35,584 nucleotides of DNA from Anaerophilus nitritigenes (GTDB taxonomy: Bacteria > Bacillota > Clostridia > Peptostreptococcales > Thermotaleaceae), in contig NZ_RYYS01000062.1 in assembly GCF_004138215.1 (NCBI RefSeq), positions 1 through 35,584 of the forward strand, given 5' to 3'. Numbering within the stretch: the stretch's first letter is position 1; each line of letters begins with the position of its first letter. The notes beneath the pieces are model-generated. The model ran no database searches, was not told where the DNA came from, and saw only the letters and a program-made list of their open reading frames with translations. A program made the translations under genes and the position numbers. Below, piece after piece: positions 7,061 through 16,281 of the stretch.

Positions 7061-9059
7061 TTATTATTTTATTTCTACAAATTATAAAAAAGATATGGAA
7101 AAAAATAACCAATTTTTAGCACATTCTATTGCATCACAAGTAAATTTATTTATTGAAAAAGCGTATTCTATTACAGAAGATATAACAAATAACAGTCAGA
7201 TTAAAAAATTTGATCCAAGTGATCAAAAAGATGTGTTAGTGAATGTAGCTCAAAGAAACCCTTATTTTGATCTTTTGTATATACAAGGAACAGATGGAAT
7301 GCAAACAGCAAAAGATAAAGGAAATCTTGGAGATAGATCTAATAGATGGTGGTTTCAAGAGTTTATGCAAGAACAAAAGCCTTTTGTGAGTAAATCATAT
7401 TATTCAATAAATGGAAATATTCCTGTCACTTCTATATTTCTTCCAATTTATGATGAACAAAAAACTTTAAAAGGAATTATGGCTGCTGATGTAAAATTAG
7501 ACTATTTACAAGGACTAGTAGAGAAATTTAATCATCAAGAAAGTCAAAGTGCTTATATTATTGATAATGAAGGAGTCGTCATTGCTCATACAGATGAAAA
7601 GCAAGTACAGGAACAATATAATTATAAAAATTTTACAAAAACACTTTTGATGAGAGATTCAGATGGAAAGATCTTATTAGATGAAGAAGGAAATCCAAAA
7701 GAAGAAATCAAACCTATTGAAGTTCCTAAAGAGGTTCAAAAAATAGCACAAGAAGTATTAAAAGGACAATCAGGTGTTATAGAATACAAAGAAAATGATG
7801 GAAAAGAGGTAGTAAGCGCTTATACTAGTATAAAGCTGCCAGGAAATTCAGAACCTTGGGGAGTTCTTACTGTACAAAAAAAATCTGTGGCTATGAACTT
7901 TGTATCAGATGTTCAAAAGAAAAATTTATTTGGAGCTATGGGATTAATGATTTTAGCTGTAGGAATTGCTTATATAGTAGCACAAAGAATTACAAAGCCT
8001 ATTATCCATATGATGAAGCTTATGGATCGAGCTTCAAACGGAGAGTTAGGGGTAAGATGTGACATTCAATCTAAAAATGAAATAGGAAAACTAGGAGAAA
8101 GTTTTAACAAAATGTTAGAAGGTATGACAGCGCTTTTACACAAAGTTCAAGAGGTTTCTAGTGCAGTTAAAAAATCGTCTAACCTTTTATCAACTACTAC
8201 AGAAGAGTCAGCATCTGCTATAGAAGAGGTGGCAAGAACGATATCAGAGGTAGCAAATGGTGCAAATGATCAAGCAAGAGATGCAGAAACAGGAGTAATG
8301 GAAGTTTCTAATCTCTCACAAGAAATTGAAAAAGCTATAGAGAAAATACGAGAAAGTAAATCGCATGCAAATCAAATCTATAAAGCAAATTCTAAAGGCT
8401 TAGAAGTCATTCAAAATCTTGAGACAAAGACCATAGAGAGTAATGAAGTAAGAGGAGAAGTGATAAAGGTAGTAGAGGATTTAAGTGTAAAAGCAGATAG
8501 AATAGGAAATATTTTAGAAACGATCATGGATATTTCTGAGCAGACAAATCTTTTAGCACTTAATGCAGCCATAGAAGCGGCTCGCGCAGGAGAAGCAGGC
8601 AGAGGTTTTGCAGTGGTTGCAGAAGAAGTAAGAAAACTTGCAGAGAGTACAGGAGAATCTAGCAATCATGTAAAAGAGATTATTACAGATATTCAAAAGG
8701 ATGTAAAAATTGCTCAAACAACTATTCAAGGGTCAGAAAAGGTTGTAAAGGATCAAAATCAAGCTATTGAGCATACGCAAAAGACATTTCGTCACATTGC
8801 AAATACTATTTCTAGTATTGTAGAGAGAATTCATGAGATGGGACAAAATATGGAGGAAATTTCTTCTTCCAAAGAAAAAGTTATGGGAGTCATTGAGAAT
8901 GTATCTGCTGTATCACAAGAGACAGCTGCAGCATCTCAAGAGGTATCTGCATCTACTGAGGAGCAAGCAGCATCTATTCAAGAAATTAGTCATTTAGTAG
9001 AAGAAATGAATCAAATGATCAATGAATTAAATGAAAGTATGAATCAATTTAAGTTTTAA
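6981..9059 (+). CDS. Methyl-accepting chemotaxis protein with dCache sensor
   Basis: This 692-residue chemoreceptor has a first membrane helix (about 8-28), a double-Cache extracellular sensor domain (about 35-300, including NRWWFQEFM and a second PAS-like half), a second membrane helix (about 310-333), a HAMP domain, and a long cytoplasmic signalling coiled coil. The highly conserved hairpin tip that contacts CheA and CheW begins near residue 520 ([19 protein letters not shown]). No CheR-docking pentapeptide is seen at the C terminus. The ATG at 6981 has only a weak AGGG in front; a better site upstream serves a short overlapping frame. Ligand unknown; dCache domains often bind amino acids or other small molecules. 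Confidence 0.93.
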   Translation: MKKLKHQFMVIILLIVVIPFVISSIINYYFISTNYKKDMEKNNQFLAHSIASQVNLFIEKAYSITEDITNNSQIKKFDPSDQKDVLVNVAQRNPYFDLLYIQGTDGMQTAKDKGNLGDRSNRWWFQEFMQEQKPFVSKSYYSINGNIPVTSIFLPIYDEQKTLKGIMAADVKLDYLQGLVEKFNHQESQSAYIIDNEGVVIAHTDEKQVQEQYNYKNFTKTLLMRDSDGKILLDEEGNPKEEIKPIEVPKEVQKIAQEVLKGQSGVIEYKENDGKEVVSAYTSIKLPGNSEPWGVLTVQKKSVAMNFVSDVQKKNLFGAMGLMILAVGIAYIVAQRITKPIIHMMKLMDRASNGELGVRCDIQSKNEIGKLGESFNKMLEGMTALLHKVQEVSSAVKKSSNLLSTTTEESASAIEEVARTISEVANGANDQARDAETGVMEVSNLSQEIEKAIEKIRESKSHANQIYKANSKGLEVIQNLETKTIESNEVRGEVIKVVEDLSVKADRIGNILETIMDISEQTNLLALNAAIEAARAGEAGRGFAVVAEEVRKLAESTGESSNHVKEIITDIQKDVKIAQTTIQGSEKVVKDQNQAIEHTQKTFRHIANTISSIVERIHEMGQNMEEISSSKEKVMGVIENVSAVSQETAAASQEVSASTEEQAASIQEISHLVEEMNQMINELNESMNQFKF

Positions 9060-9091
9060 AATATTTAATTTAGTATCAATATAATAACTAT

Positions 9092-9133
9092 AAAGCATCT
9101 TTAGAAGAGCATGATTCTAAAGATGCTTTTTTG
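9092..9133 (+). terminator. Strong intrinsic terminator after the chemoreceptor gene
   Basis: A perfect 15-bp stem, 9092-9106 with 9115-9129, has an 8-nt loop and is followed by T residues to 9133. Confidence 0.92.
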
Positions 9134-9153
9134 TAGGTAGAATAGGGTGTCTA

Positions 9154-9183
9154 TTGTCATAAATGTAAATAAAGAATATATTA
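9154..9183 (+). promoter_or_regulatory. Candidate promoter for the SDR gene
   Basis: TTGTCA (9154-9159) and TATATT (9178-9183) are 18 nt apart, after the preceding terminator and before the reductase gene. A TATAAT at 9182-9187 overlaps but is too far from the -35. Confidence 0.4.
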
Positions 9184-9232
9184 TAATTTGTTAATATAAA
9201 TGGAATTTTACAAAAATAGAGGAGGGAGAGCT

Positions 9233-9973
9233 ATGCACGATATAAAGACAGTAGTCATTACGGGTGCTTCTAGAGGTATAGGAAAAGCAATGGCTCAGAT
9301 GTTTGCCCAAAAAGGATATAGTGTACTTATAAATTTTAATAAATCTGAAAAAGAAGCTAAAGATTTATATCATCATCTAAAAAATGAAGGATGTTCTGTA
9401 AAAATTTTCAAGGCAGATATATCTAAAAGAAATGAAGTAGATTCTATGATAGAATTTTGTGTTAAAGAATTTGGGACAATTGACGTTTTGATTAATAATG
9501 CAGGAATAAGCCAGGAAAAATTGTTTACAGATTTAACAGATGAAGATTGGGATCAAATGATGAATATCAATTTAAAAAGTGTTTTTTATTGTACACAAAA
9601 GGCTTTAAAATATATGATTTCTAAGAAAAAAGGAAAGATCATTAATATTTCTTCTATTTGGGGTATGATCGGTGGATCTTGTGAGGTTCATTATTCAGCA
9701 GCAAAAGCTGGAATAATAGGGCTTACAAAAGCATTGGCAAAAGAATTAGGGCCATCCAATATACAAATCAATTGTATTGCTCCTGGAGTGATTCAAACAG
9801 ATATGCTTAATCCTTATAATGAGAATGAATTAAAGGTTCTTATAGAGGATACTCCTTTAATGAGATTAGGACGCCCTTTTGATATTGCCAGTTGTGCATA
9901 TTTTTTAGCATCTGATCATGCAGATTTTATAACAGGTCAAATTATTAGCCCAAATGGGGGCTTTGTCATTTGA
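9233..9973 (+). CDS. ymfI: SDR-family reductase, probable EF-P 5-aminopentanone reductase (YmfI-like)
   Basis: This 246-residue protein is a classical short-chain dehydrogenase/reductase. It has the NAD(P)-binding motif TGASRGIG at the N terminus, NNAG, the serine in NISS, the active-site YSAAK (Y154, K158), and a C-terminal NGGFVI ending. The blocks SSIWGMIGGSCEVHYSAAKAG and KELGPSNIQ match the YmfI group, which reduces a 5-aminopentanone modification on translation factor EF-P, better than FabG. The start is ATG 9233, since AGGAGGG (9220-9226) precedes it; an in-frame ATG at 9200 lacks a site. It is monocistronic and no efp gene is in the window. General SDR membership is certain; the EF-P role is inferred. 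Confidence 0.75.
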   Translation: MHDIKTVVITGASRGIGKAMAQMFAQKGYSVLINFNKSEKEAKDLYHHLKNEGCSVKIFKADISKRNEVDSMIEFCVKEFGTIDVLINNAGISQEKLFTDLTDEDWDQMMNINLKSVFYCTQKALKYMISKKKGKIINISSIWGMIGGSCEVHYSAAKAGIIGLTKALAKELGPSNIQINCIAPGVIQTDMLNPYNENELKVLIEDTPLMRLGRPFDIASCAYFLASDHADFITGQIISPNGGFVI

Positions 9974-9980
9974 ATTTTTA

Positions 9981-10424
9981 CTATTTTATCTTTAAAATGA
10001 TATTTGTCATACTTGTAATATGATTATTTAAAATTTCTAAATCCTCCTCTTGAAGGGAGGAAATTTTTTTTTGTAAACTATTTTTTATTTTTTTTTCTTT
10101 ATTTTTTATAAATTGATGACCTTTATCTGTTAATTCAATGTTTATGATTCTTCTATCATTAGGATCATAGGATCTTTTAACTATATTTTTATCAATGAGT
10201 CTATCTATGATAGGTGTCATATTTGGTTTAGATATGATAAGGCTTTTAGCAATTTGAGAAATAGAAGAAGTACCATTATGTCTAAGATAGAGGATGACTT
10301 TAACATGAGATGGGGGGATTGTAAAGTTTTTCATCATTTCGTTGGGATCAATAATTTTAGTGTGTAAAGATAAAAATAAATCATATAGGTCTTGAGAGAT
10401 TTTGTTGAGTTTAATAGTATTCAT
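9981..10424 (-). CDS. MarR-family transcriptional regulator
   Basis: This 147-residue protein has the MarR winged-helix layout: helix-turn-helix around SISQIAKSLIISKPNMTPIIDRL, a DPNDRR wing (YDPNDRRIINIELTDKG), and dimerisation helices at both ends. It is transcribed divergently from a two-gene ABC exporter, the usual arrangement for a local repressor whose DNA binding is released by a toxic compound. AGGAGG precedes the start on the minus strand. Two palindromes in the shared promoter region are likely operators for both directions. The inducer is unknown. Confidence 0.9.
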   Translation of the reverse strand: MNTIKLNKISQDLYDLFLSLHTKIIDPNEMMKNFTIPPSHVKVILYLRHNGTSSISQIAKSLIISKPNMTPIIDRLIDKNIVKRSYDPNDRRIINIELTDKGHQFIKNKEKKIKNSLQKKISSLQEEDLEILNNHITSMTNIILKIK

Positions 10425-10452
10425 CTTGTCCTCCTTATATAAATTTATCTAT

Positions 10453-10481
10453 ATTATAATGCATATGCAATGATTATACAA
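10453..10481 (-). promoter_or_regulatory. marR promoter with embedded palindrome
   Basis: Read on the minus strand, TTGTAT (10476-10481) and TATAAT (10453-10458) are 17 nt apart. The perfect 10-bp palindrome TGCATATGCA (10460-10469) lies in the spacer, a good position for autorepression by the MarR protein. Confidence 0.65.
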
Positions 10482-10493
10482 TAAAAAAAGTTA

Positions 10494-10538
10494 TTGACAT
10501 ATAAAAATTATTTAAATATAATTGTTATGAAATCATAA
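10494..10538 (+). promoter_or_regulatory. Consensus promoter and candidate MarR operator for the ABC exporter
   Basis: TTGACA (10494-10499) and TATAAT (10517-10522) are exactly 17 nt apart. The palindrome TTATGA-AA-TCATAA (10525-10538) covers the expected transcription start. A repressor bound there would block initiation. The pairing with the marR product is inferred from position. Confidence 0.8.
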
Positions 10539-10597
10539 TTAAATAAATTTACATGAATAAATTTTGATAATAGAAATCAGAAAAAGAGGTGTATACA

Positions 10598-12787
10598 ATG
10601 CTAAAGCTCATAAAGTATCTTAAACCTTTTATTGTTTCAATTGTATTTATCATAGTTTTTTTGTTTGCACAAGCTATGTGTGATTTATCTCTTCCAGATT
10701 ATATGTCTAATATTGTGAATGTAGGAATTCAACAAGGAGGAGTAGAAAATGCTGTACCTAAAGTTATTCGCAAAAGCGAACTAGATAAGCTTACGTTTTT
10801 TATGAAGGAAGAGGATAAGAAAAAGGTGGAAAAATATTATATTCTTTTAAATAAAAAAAATATTTCCAAAGTTGAGCTTAATGATTATCTAAAAAAATAC
10901 CCAAAGCTTGAAGCAGAATCACTATATAAGATCAATACAAAGGATAAAAATATAATTGATGAATTAAATCATATATTTGGTAAACCTATATTTATTGTTA
11001 GTGGAATAAAAAGACAAGAATCCAGTAAAAACTTATTGATAAGTGATTCAAAAATGTCTAAAGAGCAGATTCATGAAATGCAAAAAAAGATATTTGAAAA
11101 ATTAGATGATATGCCTGATCGTATGGTTACCCAGTCAGCTACTACTTTTATTCACAAGGAATATGAGTATATAGGAATCAATACAAATAAGCTTCAATCT
11201 AATTATATATTGATTTCAGGAGCTAAGATGCTTGCTTTGGCACTACTTAGTATGGTTGCTACAGTAATTGTTGGACTTTTAGCTTCTAAAGTAGCAGCAG
11301 GACTTGGAAGAGATCTAAGAGGAATGGTATTTAGAAAGGTTACTAGTTTTTCTAATACAGAATTCGATCAATTTTCAACAGCTTCTTTAATTACAAGAAG
11401 CACAAATGATATTCAACAAGTACAAATGCTTATGGTAATGTTACTTAGGATGATCTTTTATGCACCTATTTTAGGAATAGGTGGAGTAATAAAGGTGCTT
11501 GGTACAGATACATCTATGGGATGGATTATAGCTGTAGCAGTAATGGCCATTCTTACATTGGTTGTTTTATTATTTGCATTTGCTATTCCTAAGTTTAAGC
11601 GTGTACAAAAGCTAGTAGATAAAATAAATTTAATTGTCCGTGAATCTTTGATAGGAATGCTCGTTATTCGTGCTTTTAATACTCAAAAATATGAAGAAGA
11701 GAAATTTGAAAAAGCAAATAAAGATTTAACAAATACAAATTTATTTGTAAGTCGTTTAATGACTCTTATGATGCCTATGATGATGCTTATTATGAATTGT
11801 ATTACGATTCTTATTGTATGGGTAGGTGCACATAAAATTGATACAGGTAATATGCAGGTAGGAGATATGATGGCTTTTATACAATATACTATGCAAATTA
11901 TTATGGCTTTTTTTATGATTTCTATGGTATCTATTATGTTACCTCGAGCTTCTGTATCTGCACAACGTATATGTGAAGTTTTAGATACAAAAGTGACGAT
12001 TGTGGATATAAAAGAACCAAATGAATTTAAAAATGATCATAAAGGGTCTGTAGAGTTTAAAAATGTCTGTTTTAGATATCCAGGGGCTAAGGAAGATGTC
12101 CTTTCAAACATTTCTTTTACTGCTAAGCCTGGTGAAACTACTGCTTTTATTGGAAGTACAGGTAGTGGTAAATCAACTTTAGTTCATTTGATTACAAGAT
12201 TTTATGATGTGACAAGTGGAGAAATAGCAATTGATGGAGTAGACATTAGAAATGTATCTCAAAAAAAATTAAGAGAAAAGATCGGCTATGTACCTCAAAA
12301 GGGAGTTTTATTTTCAGGGACTATTAAAAGTAATATTCAATATGGAAATAAAGATAGAACAGAAGATGAATTAATAAAAATATCAGAGATTGCACAAGCT
12401 ATGGAATTTATTAGTTCCAAGCCAAAGGGATTACAATCGGAAATCTCTCAAGGAGGAAGTAATGTTTCAGGAGGTCAAAAACAAAGGCTCTCTATTGCTC
12501 GTGCTCTTGCTAAAAAACCAAAGATCTTCATATTTGATGATAGTTTTTCAGCTCTTGATTTTAAGACAGAAAAATTACTTCGTAATGCATTAAAAAGTGA
12601 AATGGTAGATGGTACTGTTTTAATAGTTGCACAAAGAATTAGTACCATTATGAATGCAGATCAGATTATTGTATTAGATGAAGGAAAGATGGTAGGTCAA
12701 GGTACTCATAAGGAGCTTATGAAAAACTGTAAGGTATACAAACAAATTGCTCGATCACAACTTTCAAAGGAGGAACTATCATCATGA
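10598..12787 (+). CDS. ABC exporter half-transporter with degenerate ATP site
   Basis: This 729-residue protein has an exporter membrane domain followed by an ATPase domain. Membrane helix 1 is followed by an unusually long extracellular insert (about residues 45-195) before the second helix, as in other ~730-residue clostridial members. The ATPase domain has Walker A GSTGSGKST (519-527), signature VSGGQ (623-627) and Walker B ending IFDDSFSALD, where the catalytic glutamate is replaced by D648. That is the hallmark of the inactive site in heterodimeric exporters such as TM287/288 and BmrCD. ATG 10598 fits AAGAGG spacing; GTG 10589 touches the site itself. The stop overlaps the next start (ATGA). 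It probably exports drugs or other toxic molecules under MarR control. Confidence 0.9.
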   Translation: MLKLIKYLKPFIVSIVFIIVFLFAQAMCDLSLPDYMSNIVNVGIQQGGVENAVPKVIRKSELDKLTFFMKEEDKKKVEKYYILLNKKNISKVELNDYLKKYPKLEAESLYKINTKDKNIIDELNHIFGKPIFIVSGIKRQESSKNLLISDSKMSKEQIHEMQKKIFEKLDDMPDRMVTQSATTFIHKEYEYIGINTNKLQSNYILISGAKMLALALLSMVATVIVGLLASKVAAGLGRDLRGMVFRKVTSFSNTEFDQFSTASLITRSTNDIQQVQMLMVMLLRMIFYAPILGIGGVIKVLGTDTSMGWIIAVAVMAILTLVVLLFAFAIPKFKRVQKLVDKINLIVRESLIGMLVIRAFNTQKYEEEKFEKANKDLTNTNLFVSRLMTLMMPMMMLIMNCITILIVWVGAHKIDTGNMQVGDMMAFIQYTMQIIMAFFMISMVSIMLPRASVSAQRICEVLDTKVTIVDIKEPNEFKNDHKGSVEFKNVCFRYPGAKEDVLSNISFTAKPGETTAFIGSTGSGKSTLVHLITRFYDVTSGEIAIDGVDIRNVSQKKLREKIGYVPQKGVLFSGTIKSNIQYGNKDRTEDELIKISEIAQAMEFISSKPKGLQSEISQGGSNVSGGQKQRLSIARALAKKPKIFIFDDSFSALDFKTEKLLRNALKSEMVDGTVLIVAQRISTIMNADQIIVLDEGKMVGQGTHKELMKNCKVYKQIARSQLSKEELSS

Positions 12788-14631
12788 GTAATAAAAAGAT
12801 AGAGAATAAAAAGCCTGGAAGTTTTGGTGGAAATATGGGCAATATAGGAAAAGTTGAAAGAGCAAAAGATTTTAAGGGAACTATGAATAAATTAATCAAG
12901 TATCTAAAGCCCTACAATATATGGATGATTATTGTAATTATTTTTGCCATAGGAAGTGCAGCTTTTTCTATTATAGGTCCTAAAATTTTAGGAAAGGCTA
13001 CAACTAAAATTTTTGAAGGTTTAGTAAGTAAGATTATGGGAGTAGAAGGTGCTTTTATTGATTTTTCTTATATTAAAGATATACTTCTTGTGTTGTTAGG
13101 ACTATATATAGTGAGTGCTTTGTTTTCAATTATACAAGGCTATATTATATCAGGAGTTGCTCAAAAGGTATCCTATTATTTAAGAAAAGACATTTCAGAA
13201 AAAATAAATCGTATGCCTTTAAAATATTTTGATCAAAGGACTCATGGAGAAGTATTATCAAAGGTTACAAATGATGTAGATACAGTAAGCCAAACGCTAA
13301 ATCAAAGTATGTCACAGATGATTACATCCATTATTATAATCATTGGAGTACTGATTATGATGTTTTCTATCAGTTGGCAAATGACTATGGTAGCACTTTT
13401 AATACTTCCAGTATCCATGGCATTTATTATATTTGTGATAAAGAAATCTCAAAAATATTTTAAATCTCAACAAGAATTTTTAGGACATGTTAATGGACAT
13501 GTAGAAGAAATTTATGGAGGACATAATATAGTCAAAGCTTTTAATGGAGAAGAAGAGGCTATTGAAAAATTTGAAACAATAAATGAGACACTTTATCATT
13601 CAGCATGGAAATCTCAATTTTTATCTGGAATGATGATACCTATTATGACTTTTATTGGAAATATAGGGTATGTAGGTGTATCTATTTTGGGTGGATGGCT
13701 TGCTATTCAAAAAACTATTGAAGTTGGAGATATATTATCTTTTGTTCAATATATGAGAACTTTTACTCACCCTATAGGTCAAGTAGCACAAATTTCTAAT
13801 GTTTTGCAATCTACAGCAGCAGCAGCAGAGAGAGTATTTGAATTTTTGGAAGAACCAGAAGAAGCTTTAGAGCCAAAGAACCCAGTAAAGCTTAAAGAAA
13901 TAAAGGGAGAAGTTAATTTTTCTCATGTTCATTTTGGATATGATCAAGACAAGATTATTATCAATGATTTTTCAGCTTATATTAAACCAGGTCAAAAGGT
14001 AGCTATTGTAGGACCAACAGGTGCAGGAAAAACAACAATTGTAAAGTTACTTATGAATTTTTATGATATCAATAGTGGAGATATACTTATTGATGGATAT
14101 AATATAAGAGATTTTAAAAAATCAGATTTACGTAGTATGTTTGGAATGGTACTTCAGGATACATGGTTATTTAAGGGCTCTATTATGGAAAATATCCTCT
14201 ATGGAAGACTTAATGCTACAGATGAAGAAGTAATAAAAGCGGCAAAATTGGCTCATGTAGAAAGCTTTGTAAAGATGTTACAAAATGGATATAATATGCA
14301 GATCAATGAAGAAGCAAATAATTTATCAGGAGGACAAAAGCAGTTAATCACTATTGCACGTGCAATCCTTGCAGATCCTAAAATACTAATTCTTGATGAA
14401 GCTACAAGTTCAGTTGATACTCGTACTGAAATTTTTATACAACAGGCTATGAAAAATCTAATGAAAGATAGAACCAGCTTTATTATTGCTCATAGATTAT
14501 CTACCATACGTGATGCAGATTTGATTTTAGTGATGAAGGATGGGGATATTATAGAGCAAGGAAATAATGAAGAATTAATAAAGAAGGGTGGATTTTATGC
14601 AGAGCTTTACAATAGTCAGTTTGAACAATAG
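12784..14631 (+). CDS. ABC exporter half-transporter, catalytic partner
   Basis: This 615-residue protein is the second half of the heterodimeric exporter: a glycine-rich N-terminal tail, six membrane helices and an ATPase with Walker A GPTGAGKTT (410-418), signature LSGGQKQ, and Walker B ILILDEATSS with the intact catalytic E539. Together with the upstream protein it would form one competent and one degenerate ATP site. It starts within the ATGA overlap with the first gene and an AAAGGAGG lies just before, so the two are translationally coupled and made in equal amounts. A terminator follows directly. Confidence 0.92.
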   Translation: MSNKKIENKKPGSFGGNMGNIGKVERAKDFKGTMNKLIKYLKPYNIWMIIVIIFAIGSAAFSIIGPKILGKATTKIFEGLVSKIMGVEGAFIDFSYIKDILLVLLGLYIVSALFSIIQGYIISGVAQKVSYYLRKDISEKINRMPLKYFDQRTHGEVLSKVTNDVDTVSQTLNQSMSQMITSIIIIIGVLIMMFSISWQMTMVALLILPVSMAFIIFVIKKSQKYFKSQQEFLGHVNGHVEEIYGGHNIVKAFNGEEEAIEKFETINETLYHSAWKSQFLSGMMIPIMTFIGNIGYVGVSILGGWLAIQKTIEVGDILSFVQYMRTFTHPIGQVAQISNVLQSTAAAAERVFEFLEEPEEALEPKNPVKLKEIKGEVNFSHVHFGYDQDKIIINDFSAYIKPGQKVAIVGPTGAGKTTIVKLLMNFYDINSGDILIDGYNIRDFKKSDLRSMFGMVLQDTWLFKGSIMENILYGRLNATDEEVIKAAKLAHVESFVKMLQNGYNMQINEEANNLSGGQKQLITIARAILADPKILILDEATSSVDTRTEIFIQQAMKNLMKDRTSFIIAHRLSTIRDADLILVMKDGDIIEQGNNEELIKKGGFYAELYNSQFEQ

Positions 14632-14634
14632 TCT

Positions 14635-14668
14635 AAGGCATCCTTAGTATAGGATGCTTCTTTTTTTT
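14635..14668 (+). terminator. Intrinsic terminator after the ABC exporter operon
   Basis: AGGCATCCT pairs with AGGATGCTT (one G-T pair) around a short loop and is followed by eight T residues (about 14661-14668). Confidence 0.85.
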
Positions 14669-14722
14669 GAAAAATCTGATATAATAGAAACAAATTTTTT
14701 AAATTTTAGAAAGGAAGATTTC

Positions 14723-15244
14723 ATGACAACAGATGAAAGAAGAAAAGAGATTATCTCTATTTTAAAGAAGAATACAGAGCCTATTACAGGAACAGAGCTT
14801 TCAAAAAAATTTGGTGTCAGTAGACAAGTCATTGTACAAGACATTGCAGTAATTCGAGCAGAAGGATATAATATTTTGGCTACCTCTAATGGATACTTAA
14901 TTCCTACCATTGATGAGAAGAAAAGAAATATTCAAACCATTGTATGTTCTCATGATAGATATGATCAAATTGAAGAAGAGCTAACTATTATGGTAGATAT
15001 GGGAGCAAAGGTATTAGATGTCATTGTGGATCATCCTGTTTATGGAGAAATTAGAAGTTCTTTGATGATAGGATCAAGAATGGATATAGAAGATTTTATG
15101 GAGAAAGTAAAAAAAAGCAGTGCACAACCCTTGTCTGCTTTAACAGGGGGAGAACATATTCATACTATTGAAGTTCCTAATGATCGAGCTTATGAAAAAA
15201 TAATAAGAAAGTTAAAAGAAAAAGGATACTTTATAAACGAGTAA
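14723..15244 (+). CDS. niaR: NiaR-type NAD biosynthesis repressor (HTH + 3H domain)
   Basis: This 173-residue regulator has an N-terminal helix-turn-helix (TGTELSKKFGVSRQVIVQDIAVIRAEGY) and a C-terminal 3H domain named for three conserved histidine blocks, seen here as SHDRYDQI, VDHPVYGEI and GGEHIHTIE. Family members (NiaR/YrxA) bind nicotinic acid and repress NAD synthesis and niacin uptake genes. It sits just upstream of nadA-nadB-nadC, its expected targets. AAAGGAA at 14710-14716 selects ATG 14723; the frame is open further upstream to 14654, but that part overlaps the preceding terminator. Autoregulation is plausible. Confidence 0.9.
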   Translation: MTTDERRKEIISILKKNTEPITGTELSKKFGVSRQVIVQDIAVIRAEGYNILATSNGYLIPTIDEKKRNIQTIVCSHDRYDQIEEELTIMVDMGAKVLDVIVDHPVYGEIRSSLMIGSRMDIEDFMEKVKKSSAQPLSALTGGEHIHTIEVPNDRAYEKIIRKLKEKGYFINE

Positions 15245-15250
15245 TTTAGT

Positions 15251-15311
15251 ATATAACAAATTTTAAAACTTTACTTATTGTAAAAACACAAAAAATTTGT
15301 TATATTTTTTG
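15251..15311 (+). terminator. 14-bp perfect inverted repeat, probable niaR terminator or operator
   Basis: Positions 15251-15264 are the exact reverse complement of 15292-15305, with a 27-nt loop, and six T residues follow. It can act as a terminator for niaR. Its size and position between repressor and target operon also allow an operator or attenuator role. Confidence 0.6.
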
Positions 15312-15317
15312 TATGGC

Positions 15318-15335
15318 ATGTGACAAGACATGTGT
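15318..15335 (+). promoter_or_regulatory. Candidate NiaR operator upstream of nadA
   Basis: CATGTG occurs at 15318-15323 and 15329-15334, 11 bp apart, about one helical turn, within TGACAAGACATGTGT. This resembles the TGACA/TGTC-type NiaR sites I recall from Firmicutes, and the position just before nadA suits repression. The exact consensus is from memory. Confidence 0.5.
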
Positions 15336-15362
15336 AAAAACACAAAGAAGGGATTGAAAAAA

Positions 15363-16277
15363 GTGACTCAAAAGGAAATGATAGAAGAAATTCAAAAGTT
15401 AAAAAAGAAAAAAAAAGCAGTTATATTGGCTCATAATTATCAAAATCCAGAAATTCAAGATATAGCAGATATTGTAGGAGATTCTTTGAAATTAAGTGAA
15501 GAAGCAGCAAAAACAGATGCAGATTGTATTGTATTTTGTGGAGTACATTTTATGGCAGAAAGTGCAAAGATATTATCTCCTAATAAAAAAGTATTACTTC
15601 CTGTAAAAGATGCAGTATGTCCTATGGCAGATATGGTCAATAAAGATGATTTGATAAATTTTAAAAAAGAAAATCCAAATATTTCTATTGTCTGTTATGT
15701 AAATTCATCAGCAGAGGTAAAAGCACAAAGTGATGTATGTTGTACTTCCTCTAATGCATTAAAAGTTGTAGAAGGGTTAAAGGAAGATACTATATTGTTT
15801 GTTCCAGATATTAATTTAGGAAGCTATATTAAAAATAAATTGAGTCAAAAGAATATCATTTTATGGACAGGATATTGTATTACTCACCATAGAGTTAAAG
15901 GATCAGAAGTAGAGAAAGTAAAAAAGCTATATCCAAATACAAAGCTTTTGGTTCATCCTGAGTGTAATGAAGATGTAGTAAAAAAAGCAGATTTTGTAGG
16001 AAGTACTTCAGAGATTATTCATTATGCTTCTACTTGTGAAGATAAAGAGTTTATTATAGGAACAGAGATGGGGGTATTACATTCACTTAAAAATAAAAAT
16101 CCAGATAAAAAATTTTATTTATTATCTCCTAAACTTATATGTTCAAATATGAAAAAAACTACCTTAGAAGATGTATACAAAGCTCTTTATCATGAAAACA
16201 ATGAAATCCAGGTGGAAGAAGAAATGAGGAAAAAAGCTTTAAAATCTCTTAATAAAATGCTTGAATTAGGGAGATGA
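15363..16277 (+). CDS. nadA: Quinolinate synthase NadA
   Basis: This 304-residue enzyme condenses iminoaspartate with dihydroxyacetone phosphate to quinolinate in the cytoplasm, using a 4Fe-4S cluster. The three cluster cysteines fit C86 (AVCPMADM), C172 (TGYCITHHRV) and C260 (SPKLICSN). AHNYQNPEIQ, HPEC and GTEMGVLHSL are family blocks. The GTG at 15363 is chosen because AAGAAGGGA (about 15344-15352) precedes it at workable spacing; the in-frame TTG at 15354 is too close. It is the first gene of nadABC, with a NiaR-type site just upstream. Confidence 0.95.
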   Translation: MTQKEMIEEIQKLKKKKKAVILAHNYQNPEIQDIADIVGDSLKLSEEAAKTDADCIVFCGVHFMAESAKILSPNKKVLLPVKDAVCPMADMVNKDDLINFKKENPNISIVCYVNSSAEVKAQSDVCCTSSNALKVVEGLKEDTILFVPDINLGSYIKNKLSQKNIILWTGYCITHHRVKGSEVEKVKKLYPNTKLLVHPECNEDVVKKADFVGSTSEIIHYASTCEDKEFIIGTEMGVLHSLKNKNPDKKFYLLSPKLICSNMKKTTLEDVYKALYHENNEIQVEEEMRKKALKSLNKMLELGR

Positions 16278-16281
16278 AAAG

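Noticed and set aside
8411-8665. 84-codon minus-strand frame in the chemoreceptor
   Set aside because: It mirrors the conserved chemoreceptor tip and is not an independent gene.
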